NCBI GenBank assembly: GCA_041399065.1
Contig: JAWKTN010000013.1
Coordinates: forward strand, 123,394 to 187,393
Direction: 5' to 3'
Length of the DNA stretch: 64,000 nucleotides
Source: JAGQPD01 sp020426865
Lineage (GTDB): Bacteria; Planctomycetota; Planctomycetia; Pirellulales; Pirellulaceae
The stretch's first letter is position 1. Every line of letters begins with the position of its first letter. Shown here piece by piece: positions 52,563-62,773 of this stretch. The position numbers and the translations under genes are program-made. The notes below the pieces were generated by a model. That model did not search any database. It was not told the origin of the DNA and worked only from the letters and a program-made list of their open reading frames with translations.

Positions 52563-55500
52563 TCACATCTGTATAGAAGACGGTGGCGTATGATTTTGGG
52601 CCCACGAGTTGTGACCTAGGATCCACGCTAATGGTCCAGTATGATACAGATTATACGTCGACTGACTACCTCCCACAAAGAGATTGTTTTCGATCACGTG
52701 GCCATCTTCTTGGCCACTTGTTGCGCTTCCGATTGACGAGGTCTGATCATTAGCGTCGTGTATGAAGATGTTTCCATTGGTAAATCCAGGAACCTTCTCA
52801 ACGGTATTATGGTCATTCTCGCTACCGATCACCGGAAGCAACAATCCAATAAATCGAAAACCCCCAGGCGGAGTTGCGTCCCGTCCGTTCTTCCTAAAGT
52901 AGTTGGAATTTGCCTCATTCTTTTCGCCAAAAAGGCGTAAACCTACGCCGAAATTACGCCACACACGCGAGTCATTCAACTCGCAATTCTTCGGAATAAT
53001 GTAGGGCGTAGCGGAGTAACTCGCAACTTCCACACCCGTATCTACATCAATGATCGTACATCCCGACATTGTACAACCGTCAGCAACGAATTTAATCCCT
53101 CTTTGAAGGTCATTGTGCCATGTGCCAACCCCCCTAACGATAGTGTCAACAACGTGAAACGCTCGACAACGAGATTGAATCCCAATGGCGTTTTTGCCAC
53201 TATAAACGACAGGAATACGCACATATGATTTCTCAAGAGTTAGATCAAAGCCTTCTCCGTGTGTATCCAAACATGATTCTCTCACTGTTGTCTCGTCGTA
53301 TCGGATGTCAAAGAACCGCATCGTCACGTCACGAGGTGTCCCCCAGCGATTATCAAAACCGGCCCCCTCACTCCGCGTTGCGCCGGTCGTCATAACATGG
53401 TTCATTCTTCTACCGCAGTAGGTCTCGATTATCCCGTATGATCCACCTGAAAGTTCGATTCCGTATGTCGACTTGACATTGTCAATATCTAGGTTTTTAA
53501 CCGTGAAGTCGGCAATTCTCTTCAGTCTAATTCCACCTTGACAACCCGGACTAAAAGTAATGTTCTCAATTTCAACATCCACGCACAAGTCGAATTCTAC
53601 TGAAGCATAAAAATCTCCAACGGCCCCAGTGTAGCTATTCGAAATCGTAACTCCTTTGAAATTGACTCCTGACAAAGGCGTCATCTTTTGAACGGTCCCA
53701 CCGTTACCACCCGTCATCGTATCAATAAGATCATTGCGGAGGATTATTGTATCGGTACTAATGATCTGGTTTACTTTGTGAATTTCGCCAGCAAAGTTAT
53801 AAGTTCCGTTCGGTACAAATCCTTGAAGTGGCGAAGTACCTTCGATCACTAGCCACTCATTTGGAGACAGAGAACTGACAATTCCCGAGCATCGCACAAA
53901 ATCCTGCCCCGATTGTGAATGATCGTCACCAGTCTCCAAAGCGTGCTTCGTTGCTAAGGAACCCGCCCACTTGAAAAGCGGTCCCTGCGAATAGGCAAAC
54001 GCTTGTTCAACGCTGGCACCAAAGCCATTTATGCTAAATGCCTCGTCAAAGTTGAATGTAAGTGGGTCTTCCACAACCCATGTCCTCTCGTCAAGAGCGA
54101 GCGTGGACATTCCAGCCACGTTACCTAGTGTCCTCGCGTGACTTATGGCATCTACCATCGCACTAAACAATAGAATCCGTGACACGTCGATGCCATATTC
54201 GGAAAACTTCCGCAGATGGATGCTATTGTCCGTAGCTTTCTCGACGATCCCTCGCTTGTCCCCAAAGGCGTATGGAGCTGTTGCTGCATCACCGGGAACT
54301 ACACGATCGTAGAGCCACGGTGCATTCGGTTCATCGCCAGTAAAATCGAGTTTTGCCTCGGCGTTATTATGAAATGCTCCGATGCCATTGGTGAGCGTAT
54401 CCCCATGAAGAGCATCGACCACACCGCCTGTTGTCGATGGAAGGTACAGCCACTGCGGGCCTGAGAAGAGCAGGTCTTCCTTGACGTGTGACGTCTTTTC
54501 ATCGGGTAGCGTCGTTCCGTATCCTTTGGACACCGGGAAGAGTGCCGTATACTTTTTCTGGTGGGTGAGTTCATAGGTCCATTTGATATCGTGGATGATA
54601 CCTTCAAAACCAGCCGCACCTTCTGCCTTTCCGAACAACACGAGCCCACTCGCGTACGCATTCGACGCCGGAGTGGTCACCGTTGCGGTACCTCCGTCGA
54701 CTTGAACGGACACCTCTTGGTCCGATTTTGAGAACTCGACTTTCAGGTTGTATTTTGTTCCTGCAGCAAAGCCAGTCGTGAATGACGTCCAATCGCCAGA
54801 CGTCTGTGGATCTCCACCTAGCAGTACTTTGGTATTACCACTTGAGTCAATGCGAATAGCAAACCGATCATCTCCATCCATTCCAAGGAGATAGTAGTGG
54901 TTCCCACTCGAAGGTAATTCAAGCATGGTGAAGGTACACTCGAACCCCCAGTCGACATCATAATCGATGTCGTACACCTTGTCGGTTTGTAGGTAGCTAC
55001 TTCCATCGAACAACAGGGTCTTGCTGTGTCCGTACCGCAGATTGTAGGATGGAATTCCGTCAGCAGTTATCCACGTCGGGCTATTCACATGCGCCCCATC
55101 CGCAGATCCGAAAACATCATACGCGACTTCGCCTGCTCCTTCGGCAAGCGGCCATACCGCTTTTAATGATGTTCCCAACTCTCCGTTCATTATGGTGTCA
55201 AAGTTGTTCGGCGGCACGCTGTAGACCCGAGCATCTGACACCGCGCAGTCTCCATACACGGTCGTGCTTCCGAGAATCGCGCGCCCCAATGAGACATTAA
55301 CTGACTGTGTGTTAATGGCTAGTCCTACAGTACCAGTGCGGGTCGCATTCTGATCGGCAATCGAATACCTTTCGCCGTCCACAACAATCTCAACATCTTC
55401 CACATATACGGCTCCGTTCGGGACGACAACCGCCACATGATACCACTGTTCTGTGACAATTCCGCCTGCGATATCTGCTCGAAGCCTCGCGCCGTTGAAA

Positions 55501-56204
55501 TCCACTGCAAACCCATCGGTTTCCGCAAACAGGATCAGCGCCTGACCGGTGTTCGCGTAGGAATCGCTATACTGAAGTATGGGCTTTGTAACTCCCCCAC
55601 TACTGCTCACGCTATCCGGCCTAACCCATAGGCAGATTGCCCGCTTCGTATCACCGGTGGGCGCCCCAGACACAGAACCGACATCCACGTATGCGTTGTT
55701 CTTTAGCTCCAGCGCGTTGACCTGTTTCACTTTCGCGTGTATCGGTGCTCGACCAGTGATCAGCAGTGTCGCGCCAGTTGCATCCAACGTACCGCCTCCC
55801 GATTCGCGACGCGGTATGATTGGCGCACTTGGACTGGCTTGATTAAAGCCTACATCGTTTGCGAACGACCCTGGCACGTCCGAGTTTACGTAAACTTCAT
55901 CGTAAAAACGGCTGCAGGTCTTGGGCGTGCTCCCACAGTCGTACCCTGTGCCTTCCACATTTTCCTCAAATTTGTAGCAATGCGTTGGGTTCGTCGACAG
56001 AAGAACCGTCGGGTTGAGGAAAAGTTCTGCGATTACCTGTGGGTCTAGCACTGTTCCGGACCAAACCGACCAATTCCAAATCGCTCCCCCAAATGACTTT
56101 GTTGGACTGCCGTTCGTTAACTCACCTCCAAATAGCAGTCCCGTTGATGGCAACGACCCAGTCAACGTGAAATCGTCCACACTAATTCCGTTTACGAAAA
56201 GCAC
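52563..56204 (-). CDS. LamG / beta-helix adhesin-like protein, N-terminus cut off
   Basis: 1213 residues remain. LamG (concanavalin-like) domains appear at the truncated start (LFVNGISVDDFTLTGSL), around 180-330 (RAICLWVRPDSVSSS, WYHVAVVVPNGAVYVEDVEI), and around 395-560 (TLLFDGSSYLQT, FECTFTMLELPSS). From about 690 a right-handed beta-helix (pectate-lyase type) runs to the end (DLCVDVEIENITFSP, RIADFTVKNLDIDNVKS). The pattern fits tail-spike or surface adhesin proteins. The frame is cut at 56,205, where a transposase fragment begins. The missing N-terminal sequence is present in the second copy at 58,200-58,450. Confidence 0.75.
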   Translation of the reverse strand: MLFVNGISVDDFTLTGSLPSTGLLFGGELTNGSPTKSFGGAIWNWSVWSGTVLDPQVIAELFLNPTVLLSTNPTHCYKFEENVEGTGYDCGSTPKTCSRFYDEVYVNSDVPGSFANDVGFNQASPSAPIIPRRESGGGTLDATGATLLITGRAPIHAKVKQVNALELKNNAYVDVGSVSGAPTGDTKRAICLWVRPDSVSSSGGVTKPILQYSDSYANTGQALILFAETDGFAVDFNGARLRADIAGGIVTEQWYHVAVVVPNGAVYVEDVEIVVDGERYSIADQNATRTGTVGLAINTQSVNVSLGRAILGSTTVYGDCAVSDARVYSVPPNNFDTIMNGELGTSLKAVWPLAEGAGEVAYDVFGSADGAHVNSPTWITADGIPSYNLRYGHSKTLLFDGSSYLQTDKVYDIDYDVDWGFECTFTMLELPSSGNHYYLLGMDGDDRFAIRIDSSGNTKVLLGGDPQTSGDWTSFTTGFAAGTKYNLKVEFSKSDQEVSVQVDGGTATVTTPASNAYASGLVLFGKAEGAAGFEGIIHDIKWTYELTHQKKYTALFPVSKGYGTTLPDEKTSHVKEDLLFSGPQWLYLPSTTGGVVDALHGDTLTNGIGAFHNNAEAKLDFTGDEPNAPWLYDRVVPGDAATAPYAFGDKRGIVEKATDNSIHLRKFSEYGIDVSRILLFSAMVDAISHARTLGNVAGMSTLALDERTWVVEDPLTFNFDEAFSINGFGASVEQAFAYSQGPLFKWAGSLATKHALETGDDHSQSGQDFVRCSGIVSSLSPNEWLVIEGTSPLQGFVPNGTYNFAGEIHKVNQIISTDTIILRNDLIDTMTGGNGGTVQKMTPLSGVNFKGVTISNSYTGAVGDFYASVEFDLCVDVEIENITFSPGCQGGIRLKRIADFTVKNLDIDNVKSTYGIELSGGSYGIIETYCGRRMNHVMTTGATRSEGAGFDNRWGTPRDVTMRFFDIRYDETTVRESCLDTHGEGFDLTLEKSYVRIPVVYSGKNAIGIQSRCRAFHVVDTIVRGVGTWHNDLQRGIKFVADGCTMSGCTIIDVDTGVEVASYSATPYIIPKNCELNDSRVWRNFGVGLRLFGEKNEANSNYFRKNGRDATPPGGFRFIGLLLPVIGSENDHNTVEKVPGFTNGNIFIHDANDQTSSIGSATSGQEDGHVIENNLFVGGSQSTYNLYHTGPLAWILGHNSWAQNHTPPSSIQM

Positions 56205-57000
56205 AAGACGATCGAAGGCGAGGTGGATGGTCGGCGGGTTCGATTGAAGACGTCAGATCTTTGTCTGGAGCGAAGCCAAGGCCGAGCAAAGCCAAAACTC
56301 GCCAGCAGCATCTGGCAAAGATTCGCGCCGAGTTTGAAGCGATCGAAAGGAACCTCAACAAGTACAGCCTGGTCACCCGTGAAAAGATTGTTTCTCGGCT
56401 GGAGTCGGCCAAAACAAATACGACGTTGGCGATTTGTTTCATTACGAACTGTCTCGGCGTTCTGGAAAGTTCTCGTTACGTTGGAACATCGACGAATCGG
56501 AACTGACACGACTGGAGGAACTGGACGGTGCGTATGTTCTGAAGACTGATTTGCCCAAGAGCACACTCGACGTCGAAGGTGCTTGAAGATACAAAGAGCA
56601 GATTCACGTCGAGCGACGGATTGGGGATATGAAGGGTCCGCTGGCGATCGCTCCGATGTTTCTCGAGAAACCGCTTCGGATCGCGGGCCTGATGTTCATT
56701 CTGCTGTGGTCGTTAATGACCCTCTCGTTGATGGAACGTGACGTCCGCCGGAGTCTTGACGGCGAACCGATGTACGGTCTTTATCCAGAAGGTCGTCCCA
56801 GCCCGGCATCGACTGGTCGATCGATTCTGGAACGCTTTGAAGACTTGGCGATCATCATCGTCAAGCATCACGGTCAAGAACATCGCCGACTCGCCGAGTT
56901 AGACAAAGTCCAGCGTCGCCTGATCGAAATGATGAGCATTCCGCCCACAAGCCTCCGCGCATTCAAAGCCACGTGCTGCCAGCGAACGCCAGACGGCTAA
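56205..57000 (+). pseudogene. C-terminal part of an IS1634/IS4-type transposase, frameshifted
   Basis: The pieces read KYSLVTREKIVSRLESAKT, then after a shift KYDVGDLFHYELSRRSGK / FSLRWNIDESELTRLEELDG, then an in-frame stop before YKEQIHVERRIGDMKGPLAI, APMFLEKPLRIAGLMFILLW, SLMERDVRRSLDGEP. This is the end of an IS1634-type DDE transposase. It has no N-terminus and sits exactly where the adhesin-like gene is cut. Confidence 0.7.
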
Positions 57001-57027
57001 CGTCAAACTTGCATTTCAGGGTGCGGA

Positions 57028-58452
57028 ATGTGAGTAGCTACTTCCATCGAACAACAGGGTCTTGCTGTGTCCGTACCGCAGATTGTAGGATGGAATTCCG
57101 TCAGCAGTTATCCACGTCGGGCTATTCACATGCGCCCCATCCGCAGATCCGGCAAACATCATACGCGACTTCGCTGCTCCTTCGGCAAGCGGCCATACCG
57201 CTTTAATGATGTTCCCAACTCTCCGTTCATTATGGTGTCAAAGTTAGTTCGGCGGCACGCTGTAGACCCGAGCATCTGACACCGCCAGTCTCCATACACC
57301 GGTCGTGCTTCCGAGAATCGCGCCCCAATGAGACATTAACTGACTGTGTGTTAATGGCTAGTCCTACAGTGCCATGCGGGTCGCATTCTGATCGGCAATC
57401 GAATACCTTTCGCCGTCCACAACAATCTCAACATCTTCCACATATACAGCTCCGTTCGGGACGACAACCGCCACATGATACCACTGTTTGTGACAATTCC
57501 GCCTGCGATATCTGCTCGAAGCCTCGCCGTTGAAATCCACTGCAAACCCATCGGTTTCCGCAAACAGGATCAGCGCTGACCGGTGCTCGCGTAGGAATCG
57601 CTATACTGAATATGGGCTTTGTAACTCCACCACTGCTCACGCTATCCGGCCTAACCCATAGGCAGATTGCCCGCTTCGTATCACCGGTGGGCGCCCCAGA
57701 CACAGAACCGACATCCACGTATGCGTTGTTCTTTAGCTCCGCGCGTTGACCTGTTTCACTTTCGCGTGTATCAGTGCTCGACCAGTGATCAGTAGTGTCG
57801 CGCCAGTTGCATCAACGTACCGCCTCCCCGATTCGCGACGCGGTATGCATTGCGCACTTGGACTGGCTTGATTAAAGCCTGTCGTCGCTGAACGACCCTG
57901 GCACGTCCGAGTTTACGTAAACTTCATCGTAAAAACGGCTGCAGGTCTTGGGCGTGCTCCCACAGTCGTACCCTGTGCCTTCCACATTTTCCTCAAATTT
58001 GTAGCAATGCGATGGGTTCGTCGACAGAAGAACCGTCGGGTTGAGGAAAAGTTCTGCGATTACCTGTGGGTTCAGCACTGTTCCGGACCAAACCGACCAA
58101 TTCCAAATCGCTCCCCCAAATGACTTTGTTGGACTGCCGTTCGTTAACTCACCTCCAAATAGCAGTCCCGTTGATGGCAACGACCCAGTCAACGTGAAAT
58201 CGTCCACACTAATTCCGTTTACGAAAAGCACAAAATCATTTCCTTCACGAGTGACCGCAACATGGTGCCACTTACCCACTTCTATCGAACCGCTCGCAGC
58301 GCTATCTTCGTTTGATGATCCGTTCTTGAAACGGAATCGGAGTTTTTTCACACCTGAGGTCTCAATCGTCTCGAAAGCCACACCCCTGTCATTTGCTGAT
58401 TCTGTCTGCGACACAATGGCTTGCGGTGAGGTCCCGATCGCATCACACTTTA
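57028..58452 (-). pseudogene. second, indel-rich copy of the adhesin-like gene (5' part)
   Basis: 57,028-57,900 repeats 55,000-55,870, and 57,900-58,228 repeats 55,870-56,205, both on the minus strand. By eye the first stretch carries about 15-17 single-base indels and only about 5 substitutions against the other copy, so no frame survives. The last stretch is intact and adds LamG sequence missing from the first copy (IEVGKWHHVAVTREGNDFVL). The open frame runs right up to the Tn3 end at 58,453, so the true start of this gene is cut off. Confidence 0.75.
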
Positions 58453-58490
58453 GGGGTCTGACTACTAATGGAACAGGATTATACGCTAAG
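58453..58490 (+). repeat. left terminal inverted repeat of the Tn3-family transposon
   Basis: 38 bases beginning GGGGTCTGAC and ending ATACGCTAAG. The tnpA stop codon lies inside it. Confidence 0.95.
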
Positions 58491-61400
58491 CGACCATTTC
58501 CTCGATTTCTTCGGGACTTCTGAGCGGCCTGAGCTGCCCGTCCCGCACTTCGTCAGTAAGTCGAAACGAGTAAGTTCCGAGGAAATTGAAGTGACCGTGC
58601 TCGAGCGGTGACAATCTGGCCGCGTCTTCATCGCTGGCAGAACCGCCATCAGCTCGGAGGTGCTCCAGTGCCTGATGCGTGTAGATGGTGTTCCAGAGAA
58701 CCATCGTGTTGACAACCAAGCCAAGAGCACCAAGTTGGTCCTCCTGGCCTTCTCGATACCGCTTCCGAATCTCGCCACGTTGGCCGTGAAAAGTGGCTCT
58801 CGCCATCCCATTTCGCCCTTCGCCACGGTTGAGCTGCGTGAGAATTCGCCGTCGATACGCCTCTTGGTCGATGTAGTTCAGTTGATAGAGGGTCTTCGAA
58901 ATCCGTCCAACTTCGGCGATTGCTCGAGTCAACGTGGTCGGTCGTTGACTGCGAAGCAAGGACCGTATCAGCTCCGACGCACTGACAGTTCCCATCTTCA
59001 ACGAACCAGCAACGCGAAGCATGTCGTCCCAGTTATTCGAAATCAGCCGTGTGCTGATGCGGTTGCGGGCAATACCGTTCAGCGGTCCATAGTCAGCCGC
59101 TGTGTCGATTCTCCAAAACCTCGATTCTCCAATGTCCGCGAGACGCGGGCTGAATTGATAGCCGAGCAGCCAAAACAATCCGAAAACGACATCGCTCACA
59201 CCAGCCGTATCCGTCATCAATTCTAGCGGCTTGAGGCTCGTTTCTTGTTCGAGCAATCCGTCCAGGACGAACATGGAATCGCGGAGTGTTCCGGGGATGA
59301 CGATTCCGTGAAATCCCGTGAATTGGTCGGAGGTGAAGTTGTAGTAAGTGATACCACGTTCCGTGCCAAAATACTTGCTGTTTGGCCTCGCGTTAATCGT
59401 CCGCACATGCACGACGAAACGCAGGCCATCAGCGGAAGCGACTTCACCGCCGCCCCACGTGAGTGCGAGTGGGATTTCGCTTTGGAAATCAACGAGTTTG
59501 GCATTGGCCGCCGTGAGTGTATCCGAGCGGATGTAGTTTTGCTGCACCCACGACAAGCGGCTTCGCGTCAGAGCTGGGATGTCGCGTCGCACGAGCGGTT
59601 CAAAGCCGATGTTGCACGCTTCGGCAATCAAGACAGCACAAATGCTGACAGGCAAATCCTGCACACGAGCATTGCCCTCGCTGATGTGCGTGAACTCGTC
59701 AAGAAAGCCTGTCTGCTGCTGAATCTCAAGGATGACTTCTGGGAGGTCCACTCTGGGAAGCAAAGCATTGACGTCCTCACGCAGCTGCAACAGGCTTGCC
59801 GGTTCTTCGAGTCTGTCAAGTGCCGTGATTTTCAGCGTATCACGCCCGTCGGTTTGCTCCACTTCGACGGCTGCATTGTTCGGGATGTTACCTGCTACTC
59901 GATGGTAGGCTTCGTCAAGTGCCATTCCCAAACGCTCCAGTTCCTCATCCGCAGTGTCGCAGCGGTCGAGCGATTTGCAGACTTGTTGCCTCGCCTTTTC
60001 CCATGCCCCGCCGTGTATCAGCTTCGCTCTTGGGTCGCCCCAGCGTTGACTTGGAGTCACGTAAATATCACGTCTCCGGAGCTTGTCTTGAAGCTGTTCG
60101 AGGACGCACAGCGTGTAGGCTCGCCGGTCGACTTTTCCGTCCGGCATGACGACTCGTTTCCAGCGACGAGTTGCGATGTCGAGCGGTGCGTCGCCCATGT
60201 CCGGACGAGTCTTGCCTTCGATGGTGTGAAGAAACTCCAACGCATCGAATACCCTCTTTCCTGCATCCGTATGTCGAAACGAAATCGTGTTGAGAACCTT
60301 CGGCAAGAACCGCCGAACCCGCCCATAACAGTCGACGAGTTCTTTCTGGTATTGTTCATCGCTGGGCCGTGCAAGTGACTTCACTAACTTTGATGCCGCT
60401 TCCAATTCGTCTTTGGTTACGCGGGAAAATATGGTTTCCAGGTCAACGGCTGTGGTCGTTTGTTCGAGAATTACGGAGCAAGCATCGGCTAGTTGCAGGG
60501 CAGCGTAATCCAGGTCGCGAATCGTGCGGAGACGTTCTTTCTTCCGATTCAATTCAGCGGAATGAGTGATTTCGGTGATGAGCATGTCCAGGACATCAAG
60601 GGCATCGTCCATCGCTGTAGCCTCGAACACGTGAGCAAAAGCGACGAGCGTGGCAATCCTCCGGTCAGTAGCCATGTTCTGGATTCGCTGCGACCAGGTA
60701 GAGGCGGCATGGCGAGCAAGAGCCGTGATTCGGCTTGTTGGAATTCGTTCAAGATTCAACGAACCCATTCCCAGTTCGCGAATTTCGTCGAGCCGCTCCA
60801 AGGCAGCGACTAATGAGGGGCCGCTCACGCGGGTGGGCGACTTTCGCAAACGGTCGAGTTCGCTGAGGCGGTTGCCTTCTTCGACCAGCAGCAAACGTTC
60901 GAGACGGGAACGCTGCTCAGCACTCGGTTGCTTCGATAAAATCCTCCAAACTCGAGCTGAGGCCCTGTCGCGAACGCGAGACACGATACGTGCTAAAACG
61001 GAGACTCCTGGCAGCAACACTTTTCGCTCGACGAGTCGTGCGGTTGCTAAATCGAACAAGACGCTTGGACGTTCCGCCGACAACCAGGACCGAATGTACA
61101 ACCAACGAATGAGCTTGAACTGTTCGATTCCGTCGCCCAGATTGCGGTAGCCGTAGAGACGCTGGATTTCCGACGAATGTTCGAGGCGAGTCGGGGGACG
61201 CTGCGAATAAAGCGGCAGGCAATCGTCGACCACAGCGAGCTGTTTGGCGACAAAACTCACGACGCCCGGCGGAACATCGACTGGGTCGAGAAGAAACGCT
61301 CCCAAGAATCGCACCGTGCAGAGCTGAATGGCGAACCCGAGCCGGTTGTGGTCTCCACGTCTTCGTCGCACGTGCCCAAGGTCGACGTCATCCAGATGAA

Positions 61401-61503
61401 AATGCCGAGCTAGTTGCTCCAGGTTTGGTTCGCCGTTGAAGCGGCCATATTTGTCCGCTTGTTCATCGGTGAGAAAGTCGACGGGCACGGTGACAATCTC
61501 CAT
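58486..61503 (-). CDS. tnpA: Tn3-family transposase TnpA
   Basis: This 1005-residue protein has the usual length and order: DUF4158 N-terminal domain (DFLTDEQADKYGRF, RRRGDHNRLGFAIQLCTVRFLG), a helical middle, and the DDE_Tnp_Tn3 catalytic domain in the second half (LMTDTAGVSDVVFGLFWLLG, YQFSPRLADIGESRFWR). It ends with the family's C-terminal sequence (LGLVVNTMVLWNTIYTHQAL, LSPLEHGHFNFLGTYSF). The catalytic part is uninterrupted, so it is probably active. The stop codon overlaps the transposon end. Confidence 0.96.
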   Translation of the reverse strand: MEIVTVPVDFLTDEQADKYGRFNGEPNLEQLARHFHLDDVDLGHVRRRRGDHNRLGFAIQLCTVRFLGAFLLDPVDVPPGVVSFVAKQLAVVDDCLPLYSQRPPTRLEHSSEIQRLYGYRNLGDGIEQFKLIRWLYIRSWLSAERPSVLFDLATARLVERKVLLPGVSVLARIVSRVRDRASARVWRILSKQPSAEQRSRLERLLLVEEGNRLSELDRLRKSPTRVSGPSLVAALERLDEIRELGMGSLNLERIPTSRITALARHAASTWSQRIQNMATDRRIATLVAFAHVFEATAMDDALDVLDMLITEITHSAELNRKKERLRTIRDLDYAALQLADACSVILEQTTTAVDLETIFSRVTKDELEAASKLVKSLARPSDEQYQKELVDCYGRVRRFLPKVLNTISFRHTDAGKRVFDALEFLHTIEGKTRPDMGDAPLDIATRRWKRVVMPDGKVDRRAYTLCVLEQLQDKLRRRDIYVTPSQRWGDPRAKLIHGGAWEKARQQVCKSLDRCDTADEELERLGMALDEAYHRVAGNIPNNAAVEVEQTDGRDTLKITALDRLEEPASLLQLREDVNALLPRVDLPEVILEIQQQTGFLDEFTHISEGNARVQDLPVSICAVLIAEACNIGFEPLVRRDIPALTRSRLSWVQQNYIRSDTLTAANAKLVDFQSEIPLALTWGGGEVASADGLRFVVHVRTINARPNSKYFGTERGITYYNFTSDQFTGFHGIVIPGTLRDSMFVLDGLLEQETSLKPLELMTDTAGVSDVVFGLFWLLGYQFSPRLADIGESRFWRIDTAADYGPLNGIARNRISTRLISNNWDDMLRVAGSLKMGTVSASELIRSLLRSQRPTTLTRAIAEVGRISKTLYQLNYIDQEAYRRRILTQLNRGEGRNGMARATFHGQRGEIRKRYREGQEDQLGALGLVVNTMVLWNTIYTHQALEHLRADGGSASDEDAARLSPLEHGHFNFLGTYSFRLTDEVRDGQLRPLRSPEEIEEMVA

Positions 61504-61781
61504 GAAGCACAGGGGCTTTGCTTTTTAGGTTGTTTTTAACCGATTGAGGGGGCGGGTGCTGGCGTGTTCAAAAACGAATATATCTTGGCCCGCCAGATTT
61601 GCGAGCCGTCTGGCGACCCGTTAAGATGGGGCGGTTTGTGGTGCGGCTCCTGCCGCACAGAATTGGCCGTTATCGGACGCTGAATTGTGCAGATGCCCCC
61701 TAGATTGGCAGAACAGTCGTAGCTTAGTTCGCCGTGCGTCCAAGGCGGTCGCTACGACTACATTTATTCAGGAATGAAGGT
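61504..61781. other. region between tnpA and the glycine-zipper gene
   Basis: No gene. It carries the divergent promoters and a short palindrome (GTGGTGCGGCTCCTGCCGCAC). Confidence 0.4.
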
Positions 61782-61994
61782 ATGACTACACACGACACAA
61801 GTAGCCCCGAACGAATCGCCAATTACTCCGGTGTTGGATTGACAACAGGAGCTTCCATCGGTTCTATCGTCGGTGCAGTCCTCGGAAACTTTGGCGTTGG
61901 CCTTATTGTCGGAGCCATGGTTGGAATCGTATTCGGGCCCGCACTTGGGCTAGCGATGCAGCAATCTGCCGAAGTTCCGCCAGCAGCGGAATAG
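61782..61994 (+). CDS. small glycine-zipper membrane protein, Tn3 passenger
   Basis: This 70-residue protein has a glycine-zipper double segment (GVGLTTGASIGSIVGAVLG, FGVGLIVGAMVGIVFGPALG) and lies within the transposon. GAAGGT precedes ATG 61,782. The function of such small proteins is unknown; here it is a cargo gene or part of transposon control. Confidence 0.6.
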   Translation: MTTHDTSSPERIANYSGVGLTTGASIGSIVGAVLGNFGVGLIVGAMVGIVFGPALGLAMQQSAEVPPAAE

Positions 61995-61995
61995 G

Positions 61996-62150
61996 TTTCC
62001 GGGAAGTCCAAAGCTGCATCGAGTTTGCCAGCCAACGCTCTTTCCCGAGTTTGGCTCTTTTCCGGAAAGTTTGAACCGCTAAATGCCCGATTCTTCGAGG
62101 TATGAGCACTTCGAAGAAACAACGCCAAGCATCGTTTTCCGGAAAGTTGG
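61996..62150 (+). repeat. direct repeats around the tnpI start (probable resolution site)
   Basis: Copies of TTTCCGGAAAGT-type sequence lie at 61,997 (TTTCCGGGAAGTCCA), 62,050 (TTTTCCGGAAAGTTTGA) and 62,133 (TTTTCCGGAAAGTTGGA). The last two are 83 bases apart. They overlap the recombinase start, as in elements whose resolvase is a tyrosine recombinase. Confidence 0.55.
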
Positions 62151-62719
62151 ACATCCAGAAGCCAAAGAACGCCGATGTCCGTCCGCGTGAATACTTGACG
62201 GACAAAGAAGTCGAGCGTTTGATGAAGGCGGCGGCGAAAACAGGACGCCACGGTCATCGCGACTCGACTCTGATTCTCGTGACCTATCGCCATGGCTTTC
62301 GTGTTTCTGAACTGACTGCCCTGCGATGGGACCAGGTGGAACTCGATTCAGGAAGTCTTCACGTCGCCCGAATCAAGAAGGGAACGCCCTCAGTTCATCC
62401 GATTCGCGGACCCGAGATACGAGCGTTGCGTCGGTTAAAACGCGAGTATCCAGAGACGCCCTACGTGTTCGTGACCGAACGGAAAGGTCCGCTGACTGAC
62501 TCAGCGGTTCGCAAACTCATCACGAGGGCCGGGGAAGTGGCCAAGTTCGAGTTCCCGGTTCACCCTCATATGCTTCGTCACGCGACCGGCTACAAGCTCG
62601 CCAATGATGGGCACGATACGCGAGCAATTCAGCAGTATCTCGGCCACAAGAATATCCAGCACACGGTTCGCTACACCGAGCTGGCATCAACGCGATTCCG
62701 CGATTTCTGGAAGGATTGA
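62102..62719 (+). CDS. tnpI: tyrosine recombinase, probable cointegrate resolvase (TnpI type)
   Basis: This 205-residue protein is mainly a catalytic domain: YRHGFRVSELTAL (R67), HPHMLRHATGYKLANDG (H156, R159), YLGHKNIQHTVRYTELAS (H182, Y191). It lies inside the transposon, in divergent orientation to tnpA, where Tn3 elements carry their resolvase. Tn4430-type elements use a tyrosine recombinase in this role instead of the usual serine resolvase. It is shorter than most TnpI (no full N-terminal domain). Confidence 0.9.
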   Translation: MSTSKKQRQASFSGKLDIQKPKNADVRPREYLTDKEVERLMKAAAKTGRHGHRDSTLILVTYRHGFRVSELTALRWDQVELDSGSLHVARIKKGTPSVHPIRGPEIRALRRLKREYPETPYVFVTERKGPLTDSAVRKLITRAGEVAKFEFPVHPHMLRHATGYKLANDGHDTRAIQQYLGHKNIQHTVRYTELASTRFRDFWKD

Positions 62720-62773
62720 GCCAGGATTCGCCGTCCGAACCTGGGTCTGAGCTACAAATCAGCCATTTGGTGG

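Noticed and set aside
61560..61740. Possible second cargo gene in the Tn3 element
   Set aside because: There is no start with ribosome-binding site and no frame longer than a few dozen codons before the glycine-zipper gene.
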